From Peribacillus asahii (lineage in GTDB: Bacteria > Bacillota > Bacilli > Bacillales > DSM-1321): a stretch of DNA of 64,000 nt. The notes beneath the pieces are model-generated. The model saw nothing but the letters and a program-made list of their open reading frames with translations, did not search any database and was not told the origin of the DNA. Positions 37,553 through 46,600 of the stretch are shown one piece after another; the stretch's first letter is position 1; the number at the start of each line of letters is the position of its first letter. The translations under genes and the position numbers were made by a program. The stretch spans positions 2,776,001 to 2,840,000 of the forward strand of contig NZ_CP026095.1 in NCBI RefSeq assembly GCF_004006295.1. Direction: 5' to 3'.

Positions 37553-37855
37553 TCATTTACTATAATATTCATGTACTTGCTCTGCATTTACCTTCAATTG
37601 CTCACCAATTTCTTCGATTTTATTATGTAATTCGTCCACTTTACTAAGTAATTGTTTAACATCAGTATATTCTTCATCTCTTAAAACTTCATTAACATAT
37701 CTATGTAGTACACCTCGAAATGTCCAGTAGTAACCAATGTCTTTCCAATCTTTCTCTGTCTCACCGTTTCGTTTATTAACCTCATGTAGTTTATGTAACG
37801 TGAAATTTCTAGGATCAGTAATTATAACGAAATTTTCATCTAATTTAAAATTCAT
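37553..37855 (-). CDS. Phage protein with C-terminal coiled coil, 100 aa
   Basis: Starts FKLDENFVIITDPRNFTLHK, with a heptad-like tail (LLSKVDELHNKIEEIGEQL). Its ATG overlaps the previous gene's stop (ATGA). This N-terminal pattern occurs in phage proteins of unknown function. Confidence 0.7.
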   Translation of the reverse strand: MNFKLDENFVIITDPRNFTLHKLHEVNKRNGETEKDWKDIGYYWTFRGVLHRYVNEVLRDEEYTDVKQLLSKVDELHNKIEEIGEQLKVNAEQVHEYYSK

Positions 37856-38004
37856 ATTTCAATCCCCATTTCCCATAATTCTTCTTTTACTTTATCAATT
37901 TCTTTATTCAATTCTTCCTCGAAGTCCTCTAGGTTGCTAATTTGACGTTTAACATCTGCTTTTTGATCTTGGAGTGAATGTAGCTTTTCTAATTTACTAT
38001 TCAT
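37852..38004 (-). CDS. Small coiled-coil phage protein, 50 aa
   Basis: From the ATG at 38004 (AAGGTGAATGAG upstream). Almost all heptads: LHSLQDQKADVKRQISNLED. Coupled to the next gene by ATGA overlap; promoter 70 bp upstream. Confidence 0.65.
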   Translation of the reverse strand: MNSKLEKLHSLQDQKADVKRQISNLEDFEEELNKEIDKVKEELWEMGIEI

Positions 38005-38073
38005 CTCATTCACCTTCCTTTTTATGTAGTGTACCAAGCTTTTAAGACTCGCCTATCAACTTGGTACACTATT

Positions 38074-38102
38074 ATTATATTACGTAATTTTATTTATGTA
38101 AA
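38074..38102 (-). promoter_or_regulatory. Promoter with conserved spacer, before the coiled-coil gene
   Basis: TTTACA (38097-38102), spacer TAAATAAAATTACGTAA of exactly 17 nt, TATAAT (38074-38079). Confidence 0.72.
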
Positions 38103-38116
38103 GCTTTATTTTAAAA

Positions 38117-38323
38117 TTATGTAAAATAAATTTCTTCAGATAATTCATTTAATTCAGAGCCGAGTCTATCCACTACAGGATCAATTATTTTACGCTGCGT
38201 TTCAGTTAAGTCTAAGTTATCAATAGCAATATATAGGTCGTCTAAGACTTCTGTGAGACTGTTTACGCATTGTGTAAGTGTCTCCTTCTTATTCTCCTGA
38301 ATAACTGGTCGAAATTCATTCAT
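38117..38323 (-). CDS. Small acidic phage protein, 68 aa
   Basis: Helical and acidic (LTEVLDDLYIAIDNLDLTE). No family recognised; codons and spacing fit the operon. Confidence 0.6.
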   Translation of the reverse strand: MNEFRPVIQENKKETLTQCVNSLTEVLDDLYIAIDNLDLTETQRKIIDPVVDRLGSELNELSEEIYFT

Positions 38324-38347
38324 ATGCGATGCGCACTCTCCTATTCA

Positions 38348-38569
38348 TTATTTACTATTAGTTTTAATAAAATACTTTAAATCATAAGCGTCAATTTCAA
38401 CCTTTGTATGATTAGTTCCCTTTTCTACTGTGACTGAATCAACCGCATAATACTTTCCATTAACTTTTATGTATGTGTATTGTTTTAAATCATGTGAGTG
38501 TCCTAAGTTGTAACGTTTGAGTATTTTAATAGCTAAATTGCAGAGGAATTCCCTATGTTTATGAATCAT
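38348..38569 (-). CDS. Phage protein, 73 aa
   Basis: Pattern REFLCNLAIKILKRYNLGHS then YTYIKVNGKYYAVDSV. Basic; unknown function. Purine-rich site AAAGGAGG upstream. Confidence 0.62.
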   Translation of the reverse strand: MIHKHREFLCNLAIKILKRYNLGHSHDLKQYTYIKVNGKYYAVDSVTVEKGTNHTKVEIDAYDLKYFIKTNSK

Positions 38570-38595
38570 ATTTTACCTCCTTTAAAAGACAGATA

Positions 38596-38787
38596 TTATT
38601 GTATGTTTCTCATGGCAATTGCAGCTTTGATAAGCCTATCTACTTCTTGATCAAAGTTTAATTCAGCTATTTCTAAATATTTCTTTTTAAGTTCATATAT
38701 ATTTGAAAAACCCGATCCGATAAATACTTCTTCACCTTTTTCACTTTCAATTTTCCAAGTATCACTTTCTAAGTAAGAAATTTTCAT
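38596..38787 (-). CDS. Phage protein, 63 aa
   Basis: MKISYLESDTWKIESEKGEE, ends AAIAMRNIQ. Unknown function; good ribosome site (AGGGAG). Confidence 0.6.
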   Translation of the reverse strand: MKISYLESDTWKIESEKGEEVFIGSGFSNIYELKKKYLEIAELNFDQEVDRLIKAAIAMRNIQ

Positions 38788-38828
38788 TAATATTCTCCCT
38801 TCTTTTTTCAGTTAAAAACCTGATTATA

Positions 38829-39323
38829 TCATGCATTTGATTTATCTCTTAGATGTTTCCTTTTTAATTTATACCCTGTTGGATTACTTCTCGATTGAAC
38901 TGGAGTTTTAATAGCCTTTTCCCAATCCCAACCATATGTCCAATATCTTGTGTTTACTGTTTGATAATTAATATTGTATTCTTTACACCATTCATGAACT
39001 CTTTTAGTGACTCCATCTATTGTTGCATATGCTTGTGCCTGTTTATTCATTTGTTGTTCCGCATGAGTTATCCATCTACAATTGTCAGGTTCGTAGTTTC
39101 CATCGTTATCTGTTCGATCTAAAGTCATTCCAATAACATAGTCATTATCCAAAGCCCATTTACAGAATGAATCAAATGAATTATTCCATTCTTCACAAAC
39201 TTTAATTCCTCTTTCGCCATAGTTTTTATAAGGTTTTGAATTTTTATTATTACACCTTTGCTTCATTACAGACCATACAGCATAAAGTTTAGGATACTGT
39301 TGTCTTAATGTTTTTTCTTTCAT
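38829..39323 (-). CDS. HNH-type homing endonuclease, intact
   Basis: 164 aa from the ATG at 39323 (AAAGGAAAG upstream). The core is LYAVWSVMKQRCNN, YGERGIKVCEEW, MTLDRTDNDGNYEPDNCRW, then a DNA-binding tail (VHEWCKEYNINYQTVNTRYW, GWDWEKAI). It is a clear relative of the 36790-37288 gene, in the same kind of setting. Confidence 0.8.
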   Translation of the reverse strand: MKEKTLRQQYPKLYAVWSVMKQRCNNKNSKPYKNYGERGIKVCEEWNNSFDSFCKWALDNDYVIGMTLDRTDNDGNYEPDNCRWITHAEQQMNKQAQAYATIDGVTKRVHEWCKEYNINYQTVNTRYWTYGWDWEKAIKTPVQSRSNPTGYKLKRKHLRDKSNA

Positions 39324-39360
39324 TATTTTCACTTTCCTTTCTAATAAAATTATTACTTTA

Positions 39361-39579
39361 TTAGATATCAGCAAGATCATCGATATCTAGATCATCTAAT
39401 GTTTTCTCGTTCCCTTCTTTATCAGAGAAAACAAGGTAAGATTGTACGCCACTTACATAAGGTTCCTCATCCCAGTTATAATCTATCATTTCATCATAAC
39501 CAGCCGAAATGTAAATTCCATGCTTTTCTTGCAATCTGTTTAATTCTCTTATAAATTCCTTTAATTTTTCTTTATTCAT
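39361..39579 (-). CDS. Phage protein, 72 aa
   Basis: MNKEKLKEFIRELNRLQEKH, middle YISAGYDEMIDYNWDEEPYV, ends DDLDIDDLADI. The acidic Asp-rich end is notable. Unknown. Confidence 0.62.
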   Translation of the reverse strand: MNKEKLKEFIRELNRLQEKHGIYISAGYDEMIDYNWDEEPYVSGVQSYLVFSDKEGNEKTLDDLDIDDLADI

Positions 39580-39601
39580 TTTATCAAACCCTTTATGTAT
39601 T

Positions 39602-40099
39602 TTATAATTTAACTAATTTACCCCACTCACTAACTCTTTCCAATGCTTCTACATTCTCTTTTCCATATGCTATTAATACTGAAGGTGCACCTGCATTAGC
39701 TCTAGCTCGTTCGCCATTTACATGATGAAAATATAATCTACCTTTGAAAAATAATACTGCATCTGCCTTTTCCCATACTTGACTAAAGAACATTTCTGTT
39801 TCAGTTCTTGCGAATATTAACGCTATTCCATTATTATGTATTGATAATTTATCTAACCATTTTACAGCTTCTTTCCCATAAGGAGGATTTAACCACACTC
39901 TTCCAAACCAATCCTTATTTAATCCGTCATCTAAGATATTGTAATGTTGTTTAGCAGTGTCCCAAGGTCTATGTATTGGTGAGCAAGGATCAAGATCAAA
40001 CTCACCTAAATCTTTAATTATATTTGGTGGTGTAAGCCATTCATCTTTCATCATCTTAGCTGATTGATGACCGCCCATTCCTTTTACTCTTGCGCTCAT
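39602..40099 (-). CDS. Phage-type DNA N6-adenine methyltransferase (Dam, PF05869-like)
   Basis: 165 aa from the ATG at 40099 (GGAGAGGG upstream). Pattern EWLTPPNIIKDLGEFDLDPC, then VWLNPPYGKEAVKWLDKL with the NPPY catalytic motif, and ALIFARTETEMFFSQVW. This compact family methylates adenine in phage genomes. It is the second methylase here, and it is intact. Confidence 0.87.
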   Translation of the reverse strand: MSARVKGMGGHQSAKMMKDEWLTPPNIIKDLGEFDLDPCSPIHRPWDTAKQHYNILDDGLNKDWFGRVWLNPPYGKEAVKWLDKLSIHNNGIALIFARTETEMFFSQVWEKADAVLFFKGRLYFHHVNGERARANAGAPSVLIAYGKENVEALERVSEWGKLVKL

Positions 40100-40145
40100 T
40101 GATTCACCCTCTCCTAAATTTATCATTCGATGAAAATTCTAAGTA

Positions 40146-40328
40146 CTAATTACTCTTTATTAATTTACAATCTTCGCCATAAGCAGACCAATGAAAATTG
40201 TTAATAAATACACCAGTTCTTTCAAATTTGTCATTCACTTCCCATACGGAACCGCTAGAACCGTAATTAGTATCAACTTCGAAAAATTCATTACAATATC
40301 CAATAATGTCGCCTTTTTTAAAATTCAT
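40146..40328 (-). CDS. Phage protein, 60 aa
   Basis: From the ATG at 40328 (AAAGGAGAAATCAG). MNFKKGDIIGYCNEFFEVDT, then SGSVWEVNDKF; a small beta-rich domain is likely. Unknown. Confidence 0.6.
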   Translation of the reverse strand: MNFKKGDIIGYCNEFFEVDTNYGSSGSVWEVNDKFERTGVFINNFHWSAYGEDCKLIKSN

Positions 40329-40451
40329 TCTGATTTCTCCTTTATCGCAATTCTTATTTACTATTATAATAACTTTCTTTAATTTTATAATCTCCTTTTT
40401 TAAAGTCTCATAATTTAGACAAAAGAAAATCAAGTTAAAAATTCTATTTCA

Positions 40452-40490
40452 TTGTAAGTGTATAAGTCATTTAAACTCATACACTTACAA
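40452..40490 (-). terminator. Stem-loop after the 108-aa gene
   Basis: TTGTAAGTGTAT pairs with ATACACTTACAA, with AGT/ACT extending it. No T run follows, so RNA processing or protein binding is as likely as termination. Confidence 0.45.
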
Positions 40491-40502
40491 CATATTATGT
40501 AT

Positions 40503-40829
40503 TTACCTAATTTCATTTCTCTCTTTATCTAACATGGCAGCTCTACCAAAGTTCTTCCTCATTAATTCAACATCGATCAATACACTTAGTACAACTCTTT
40601 CCACTTCAGGTTCCATACCATATTGATACTTAATTTCATCTACTTTACATTTCTTTTGACTATATCCTCCATACTTAACCATATAGTTTTCTTCCACAAT
40701 AAGTTCGCCTGTCTTGTTTGACACAATCTCATATCTGCATTGACTAATTACTCCTGCTGTATCAGTGTCCTTTATAATAACCCTATCATCCACACTGAAA
40801 CGAAAACCTTCAAATTGTTTGATTTCCAT
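40503..40829 (-). CDS. Phage protein, 108 aa
   Basis: Begins MEIKQFEGFRFSVDDRVIIK; beta-rich, ends EVERVVLSVLIDVELMRKNF. The VDDRVIIKDTDTAGVI pattern is SH3-like. Unknown function. Confidence 0.62.
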   Translation of the reverse strand: MEIKQFEGFRFSVDDRVIIKDTDTAGVISQCRYEIVSNKTGELIVEENYMVKYGGYSQKKCKVDEIKYQYGMEPEVERVVLSVLIDVELMRKNFGRAAMLDKERNEIR

Positions 40830-40930
40830 ATTAACTCCTCCAATTCAGCTAAGAAGCTGTAAATTTGATTAATACGTCCAAGGCTATTCCTCCAATCAAC
40901 ACAAACACTTATGTAGTCTCATATGTTATT

Positions 40931-40995
40931 TTAAAGATGAATCCTGATAATATATCACCAGTTGTTTAGTCAGCCTTATCAGGATTCATCTTTAA
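40931..40995. repeat. Perfect 20-bp inverted repeat
   Basis: TTAAAGATGAATCCTGATAA (40931-40950) is repeated inverted at 40976-40995 around a 25-nt loop. No T run follows on minus. It is the longest perfect dyad I saw in the prophage and lies in a 180-bp gap with no gene. Confidence 0.8.
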
Positions 40996-41009
40996 TTATG
41001 TAATTTAAC

Positions 41010-41165
41010 TTATTTTAATCTATTATTCAACCATTTTGAAAAATCATGAAATTGATCCGCAATTTCTAAACTGGATAACGCTGCTTTCATATCCTCAAAT
41101 TGTTCATCAAGTGTGAGATTTTCAGTTTTAAAGTATTCATTGAGTAACTGCTCAAGTTTAGTCAT
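41010..41165 (-). CDS. Small acidic helical protein, 51 aa
   Basis: From the ATG at 41165 with AAAGGAGGATTAAA upstream. MTKLEQLLNEYFKTENLTLD to DFSKWLNNRLK. Unknown function. Confidence 0.65.
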   Translation of the reverse strand: MTKLEQLLNEYFKTENLTLDEQFEDMKAALSSLEIADQFHDFSKWLNNRLK

Positions 41166-41182
41166 TTTAATCCTCCTTTTAA

Positions 41183-41326
41183 TTATTTCAATACGTCTAA
41201 TAGATACATCAAAGACAGAGTAAAAGCATATATACCGACCAACCAATTCGGAGCATCAAATTGTTTAGGTTTAGAAAAATACATAATACTAACCAAGAAA
41301 AACGCAATTGTTAAAAATATACCCAT
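41183..41326 (-). CDS. Small two-helix membrane protein, 47 aa
   Basis: MGIFLTIAFFLVSIMYFSKP, then a second hydrophobic helix NWLVGIYAFTLSLMYLLDV. GGAGAAAG precedes the ATG. Unknown function; such microproteins are common in this prophage. Confidence 0.6.
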   Translation of the reverse strand: MGIFLTIAFFLVSIMYFSKPKQFDAPNWLVGIYAFTLSLMYLLDVLK

Positions 41327-41423
41327 AGTTCACTTTCTCCTTTTCTATTAATATTCATTAGAATGAATAAAACTTTATCTTACCGTCGAAAATCTTCTCA
41401 TTTTATGTATATCACATGTATAA

Positions 41424-42047
41424 TTATTTAACAGATTCTTTTTCGGTAATTAATTTGTCTAAGTAAAATTTAGCTTTCTTCAAATCTTCTAGTCCATTCT
41501 TATGTTCATAGCGTGAAATATACTTAATAACATTTCCTACAAGAAATCCTTGAAATGCTTCAGGTTTAGTTTTCGCCTTAATGTAATCCAGTGTCTCAAT
41601 TCCACCAGATTTATAATGTGAAGGATTATTAACTACATCTTCTTTGTTTTCAACCTTATCAGTCACTTTAACCCACTCCAATTCAGCATCATTTTCTAAA
41701 ATAACATCGCTCAACTTAACCACTTTAAAATTCTCATTATCGTATTGAATTTCAACCTGCTCATTAATCCAATCAATTTTAGATACCCTAACTTTATCTT
41801 CATTTTCATAAAGTAATCCGATATCATCTCCTACTTTTAACTTTAAGTATTTATATTTATCTTTAATTGGAGTTAATTCATCAGCTCTAACTTTTACTTT
41901 TTCTCCCCAACTAAATTTAACTTCATAGTCAGATTGTAGATGATCTAATAATTTATCTACAATAAGAACACGTTCACCATTGTATTCTGACAAGTCTCTA
42001 CTCTTAGTGTTAATGACTGCTACTTCATCAATTTTGTAATCTGTCAT
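41424..42047 (-). CDS. Phage protein with C-terminal DUF3310 domain
   Basis: 207 aa from the ATG at 42047 (AAAGGAG). Two or three KOW/SH3-like beta stretches fill the first 130 residues (GERVLIVDKLLDHLQ, VGDDIGLLYENEDKVRV). The end is DUF3310: NNPSHYKSGGIETLDYIKAK, FLVGNVIKYISRYEHKNGLED. DUF3310 is seen in phage nucleotide kinase-like proteins; the function here is not known. Confidence 0.78.
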   Translation of the reverse strand: MTDYKIDEVAVINTKSRDLSEYNGERVLIVDKLLDHLQSDYEVKFSWGEKVKVRADELTPIKDKYKYLKLKVGDDIGLLYENEDKVRVSKIDWINEQVEIQYDNENFKVVKLSDVILENDAELEWVKVTDKVENKEDVVNNPSHYKSGGIETLDYIKAKTKPEAFQGFLVGNVIKYISRYEHKNGLEDLKKAKFYLDKLITEKESVK

Positions 42048-42048
42048 A

Positions 42049-42778
42049 TTATTTCTCCTTTCCATATCTCAACACTTGCACTTCTTCATTGTACCTCCCT
42101 AGTTTCCTAGCATCACTTTGACTACCGACTAGCACGTCTAACCGATTTCCAATGATATATGATCCTGTGTCCAATACAATCGCTTTGCCGAACCCTTCAA
42201 TGTTTATAATTGAATACAAAGGGAGTAAGTTGGTATCAGCAGCAACTATTTTCATTCCTTGATATGTAGTTGTATTGGATATATCATACCCACTCTTAGT
42301 AATAGCACCCCAACTACCATTCTCCGAAGGATGATTCGTATAGAATGATAACTCCATAGTTAGCGTTTTAATTCCACTTTCGTTAATTTTATTTACATTG
42401 CTATCAGATGTTGCACTAGGGATGCGGTGACTCTTTGTTTCGTTTCTTCGCTTGCTCTAATTCTTGCTTTAAAACAGTAATAGTATTTTCTTGTTTCTTG
42501 ACTTTCTTATTTAAATTGTTAAATTTAGTTGTCAATACAGTGTTTTTATCATTCAATCTATACACTTTATCTGATAAGCTCTGAATTTTATTAGACTGTT
42601 GATCAGACACTTTGCTCAATTTTAAGTATTCGCCACTTAGTTCACTCAACTGTTCCGTTTTATTATGTAATTTACTTTCTAAACTATTAATATCTTTATT
42701 GTACTTGTAAGCTGTAACTCCATTTGTAGTTAATAATGCAGCAACAATTCCGCCAATGACTAATGTATTTTTCCTCAT
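42049..42778 (-). pseudogene. 3D-domain wall-active protein (YorM-like), frameshifted
   Basis: Repaired length 243 aa. The first part (from 42778) has an N-terminal signal or anchor helix and a long coiled coil (LSDKVYRLNDKNTVLTTKFN). The last 100 residues are a 3D domain: SWGAITKSGYDIS, KIVAADTNLLPLYSII, KAIVLDTGSYIIGNRLDVLV with three aspartates. The frames meet near 42422 (NKES to HRIPSATS). SPbeta YorM has the same layout. A role in wall cutting is inferred from the MltA-like domain. Confidence 0.75.
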
Positions 42779-42827
42779 ATTCTCACCGTCTTATAATATC
42801 AACGGCTTCCATCACCTCTCAGTTGTA

Positions 42828-43517
42828 TTATATAATTTCATCAACATGAACACTTTCGATATATTTCATGAAGTCCTCTGATATCCATTTAATAATTTTA
42901 TTATATTTTTGCTCATTAAAACCTCTAGCGTTAATGTCAAGCCATTCTTCTAATGTAAATGTTGATTTTTGACTATTGCAACTTTTACACGAAGGTACGC
43001 AATTACTTAAATCGTTCACACCTTCATCATCTACGTGTTCTCTTGCAAAATCACCTAATCTAATTTCACCATTGAATTTTATGTAGTGATTTTCAATTGC
43101 TAAACCACAATAAGCACACCTATAGTTAAAATAATTCTTGCAATTTTCCCACTCTTCATTGGATATTTTATGAGTTTTATTCATTAATTTATTTTTATTA
43201 TATTCCCTAAGTTGTTCTTTGTTCTTATGATAATATGATTTTGTGTACCCACTGTCTCTTTGGCGTTTACTATATCCTCTTCTAAGCTCTCTGACTCTTG
43301 GGGTGCTATTAGACTTCTTTTGTAATTGTCTATGTCTTTCAATGTTATCTTTAGCCCATTTCATCGATTTGTTTTGTGTACACTCTTTACAATCTGGACG
43401 ATAATATATGTATTCAGTTCCATCTTTCCTTGTTTTATTTTGCGTATAAAATTCTGTCAAAGGTTTCTCTAATTCACACACTTTACAAACTTTTAATTCC
43501 ATTTCAACAGAATCCAT
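42828..43517 (-). CDS. HNH endonuclease with N-terminal zinc fingers
   Basis: 229 aa. Four-Cys site KVCKVCELEK and DCKEC at the start, a basic middle, then an HNH core: YFNYRCAYCGLAI, FAREHVDDEGVNDLSNCVPSCKSCN. AAAGGAG precedes the ATG. It is a free-standing mobile endonuclease next to the polymerase gene. Confidence 0.82.
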   Translation of the reverse strand: MDSVEMELKVCKVCELEKPLTEFYTQNKTRKDGTEYIYYRPDCKECTQNKSMKWAKDNIERHRQLQKKSNSTPRVRELRRGYSKRQRDSGYTKSYYHKNKEQLREYNKNKLMNKTHKISNEEWENCKNYFNYRCAYCGLAIENHYIKFNGEIRLGDFAREHVDDEGVNDLSNCVPSCKSCNSQKSTFTLEEWLDINARGFNEQKYNKIIKWISEDFMKYIESVHVDEII

Positions 43518-43569
43518 CTTAATTATCTCCTTTCACCCCCTCTTTATTGAGGGGGAATCTTTTAATCTA

Positions 43570-43692
43570 CTAGTTAAGCCAGTTAGTGTAGGTGGATATA
43601 AGATATGTGATTAATGTAAGTATACCAACTATTACCACCCAAGTCAATACATCTAATGAGCATTTTATAATTTTATTTATGTAAGTTTTCAT
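43570..43692 (-). CDS. Small membrane protein, 40 aa
   Basis: MKTYINKIIKCSLDVLTWVV then a long hydrophobic helix (VIVGILTLITYLIS). The ribosome site GAGGT lies within the last codons of the polymerase gene. A hairpin with CCCCCTC/GAGGGGG arms (43536-43555) follows, before the HNH start. Confidence 0.6.
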   Translation of the reverse strand: MKTYINKIIKCSLDVLTWVVIVGILTLITYLISTYTNWLN

Positions 43693-43696
43693 AGAT

Positions 43697-46600
43697 TTAT
43701 ACCTCTACACGTTCCGTAGTTAAATCTAATTTACCATCTTCATATACGTGATCAATCTTACTAATAGTGTGTCTGTAGATAGAATCACGATACTTTCTAG
43801 GGATAAACTGATTTCCACGTCTGAATCCTGTGAATAAAAGCATGTTACCTCGTGTAAACCATGAGCCTTCTAATACTTCTTTTTTATCTTTGGAGATTGG
43901 TCTTGAGATTTGTTTATTGTAAAATCCGAAGCTGCCTCCGTACATCTTCACAGTTACCACTCCATCAGTAGTTAAAATGGTTACTGTATGTTTATTTTTA
44001 TCCTTATCAAGTACAGTTCCGGCTATTCTACTTAACTGATATTCTTGACGTGGAATCCCACGAGATATGTATTCTTTTGTTACAATAGGAGTTTCAGGTA
44101 ACTCAAAGAAATTACTGATGTCATACTTATCTTTATCTACATGAACTAATTCATGCTCATGATAATAATAAGATAATGCATCCATCTCCCATTTACTTAA
44201 TGAATCACACTCATACGGTTCATATTCAGTAGTTAGTAATTCTTCATTAATATAATCTAATGTTTCAGGTTTAGACATCCATTCCTTTAGATTGATCATC
44301 AACTTATCATATTCTTTATTGAATAGCTTTTCAGAAACTACGGGTCTTCCATCAACCATATCTACAATCGGATTATCAGTAAAATGTTGTTCAAAAAACG
44401 GAATAGACACCTCATCAAGAAGGAATAGTTTATCTTTAGGCTTTGTAACAGTCTCGTGTACTTTCTTTGATATATAAGCTTTAAAATTATACAGGCGTAC
44501 ATTTAAATTGTATTCATCAGGTATAAATCCATTACTAACCAACATTTTCATATTTTGCATATTCAATTGTTTCTTCGGTTCAAATGTATGTTCGATAAAC
44601 TTCTTCATGATGTCTTTTCTATCACCGAAAGAATCAAAACAGCCACCTTTAATCAATTGAACAATTTGTGCTTGTTTGACTAGTTTGGTATCAAACATTC
44701 TAATTAAGAAATCATCAAATGATGTATATGGACGATTAGAGATAATTAAATGTACAAGATCATCCCCAACGCCATTCATCCCCTTTAATCCGAAGATAAT
44801 TGTATTGTTTTCTGCATCTGGCTTAAAGCCGAATTCAGCTTTATTGATATCCGGTAGAGACACTTTAATTCCTCTGTTTTTCATTGATCCAATTGCTGAG
44901 GCGATTTTTCCATATTGAGTTGCTTTATTATTATCGTTATCTTCATTAGCTCCAGCGTTAACAGTTAAACATGATGTATTCCAATATACGGAAGGATAAA
45001 AATACGCTAAATTCATTTGTTGTAAGGCGATGAGAGAATAACCTGCACTATGCAATCGTGAAAAACTGTACCCTGCTTGTGGTAGGATTTGAGTATTCCA
45101 AACATAGTTCAGCATATTTTCACTCGAATATTTCTTACCCTTTTCAAAAAAATCTTCTTTAACTTTCTTTAATACTTCCTCTAGCTTTTTGGCTACACCT
45201 TTTCTAAGTTTATTGGATTCAATGACATCAAAATTAGAAATATTTTCATCCATAGATAACAACATGATGCTTTCTTGTGAATCAGAAACTCCATATACTT
45301 CATCTAAATGTTTTCTTAATACTATAATTTCACCACTATTTAAACCGTAATCTTCCATTTCTTTAATCCATATATCAGGATTGTTTTTATGTAACACATA
45401 TTTATCTACAGGCTGCAAATCTCCATCTGACATTAGCCTCATCAAAGAGTTTGCAACTGCTAATTCAGTTACGCTTTCAGGCTTAACTTTTTGAGCACAC
45501 TGTAAACCAACTTGAGTGTCAAATTGAAAAAGGTCGGGGATTTCATTTTTACCAACTTTACTCCACATTTTCTTGTTAGTGTAGTTAAGTTTAGAAGGAT
45601 GTAAATAAGCATTATAGGTGTCTCTTAATGTTTCCTTCCATTCAATGTATCCATCATTTAAGAGCAAGTCCATGCAAGTTCTAATTTTATCAATTCCTTG
45701 CACAGTTAGCATATCAATCTTCAGATTCCCCATATAATCACTGTCGCCCATATCAAATTGAGTAGTTGGTTGACCAGAGCTAGATCGCATCATTGCATTA
45801 TGTTTTGTATATTCTTCGTTGTAAATATATACTCCTGAAGCATGGATAGAACGTTTATTAACAAGGTTTTCAATTCTTAATGATATTTCCTTCAAACCAT
45901 CATGTTTCTCTACAAGGTTTACTAATTCAGTAATCGGCTTCCTTCCTTTTTCCTCTTTGCCAAAATAACAATCTGATAAACTCCAGTTAAATCCACGCTC
46001 AATAGGGATTAAAGTCGTCATATGGGAAGCTTCGTCTACATCAATACCCATTCCACGACAAGCTGATAATAAAGCACTTTTACTACCTTCTGTACCAAAT
46101 GTAGCGATATTTAAAACTTGCTTTTGACCAAACACTTCTTTCATTGCTTCAAGAATCTGTTGTCGTTTATTTTGCTCTGAATCTAAGTCTATATCAGGTA
46201 ATTCAGGACGCTCTGCTGTAAGGTGTCTAAAATGAGGCAAGTCATAATCTAAGGGGTTGATTTGTGTAATACCAATTAAGAAATTTAGCAAATATCCTGC
46301 TGCTGAACCTCGTGACACTCCAACTAAAGAATCGCCTTTTGTCCAAATGATATCAACAACTTGCTTAGTCAACACATAATAAGAAGACATTCTATCCCCA
46401 AGTCTTTCGGAAATAAGCCATAACTCTCTTAGTTCTGTATTGATACGCTCCATAACTGTATAGAAGTATTCTCTTGTTAAATTATCATTGTTAATATAGC
46501 TGTTAAACCCTTCTTCGATTAAAGCCAATAAATATTGATCTATCTCATACTCACTATTTGCAAATTTTTCAATATAATTGAATTTTTGATATGCGGGCGC

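Noticed and set aside
43663..43690. Conserved AT element between the polymerase and HNH genes
   Set aside because: This copy is the start of the 40-aa membrane gene and has no -10 box, so it was left out of the regulatory set.
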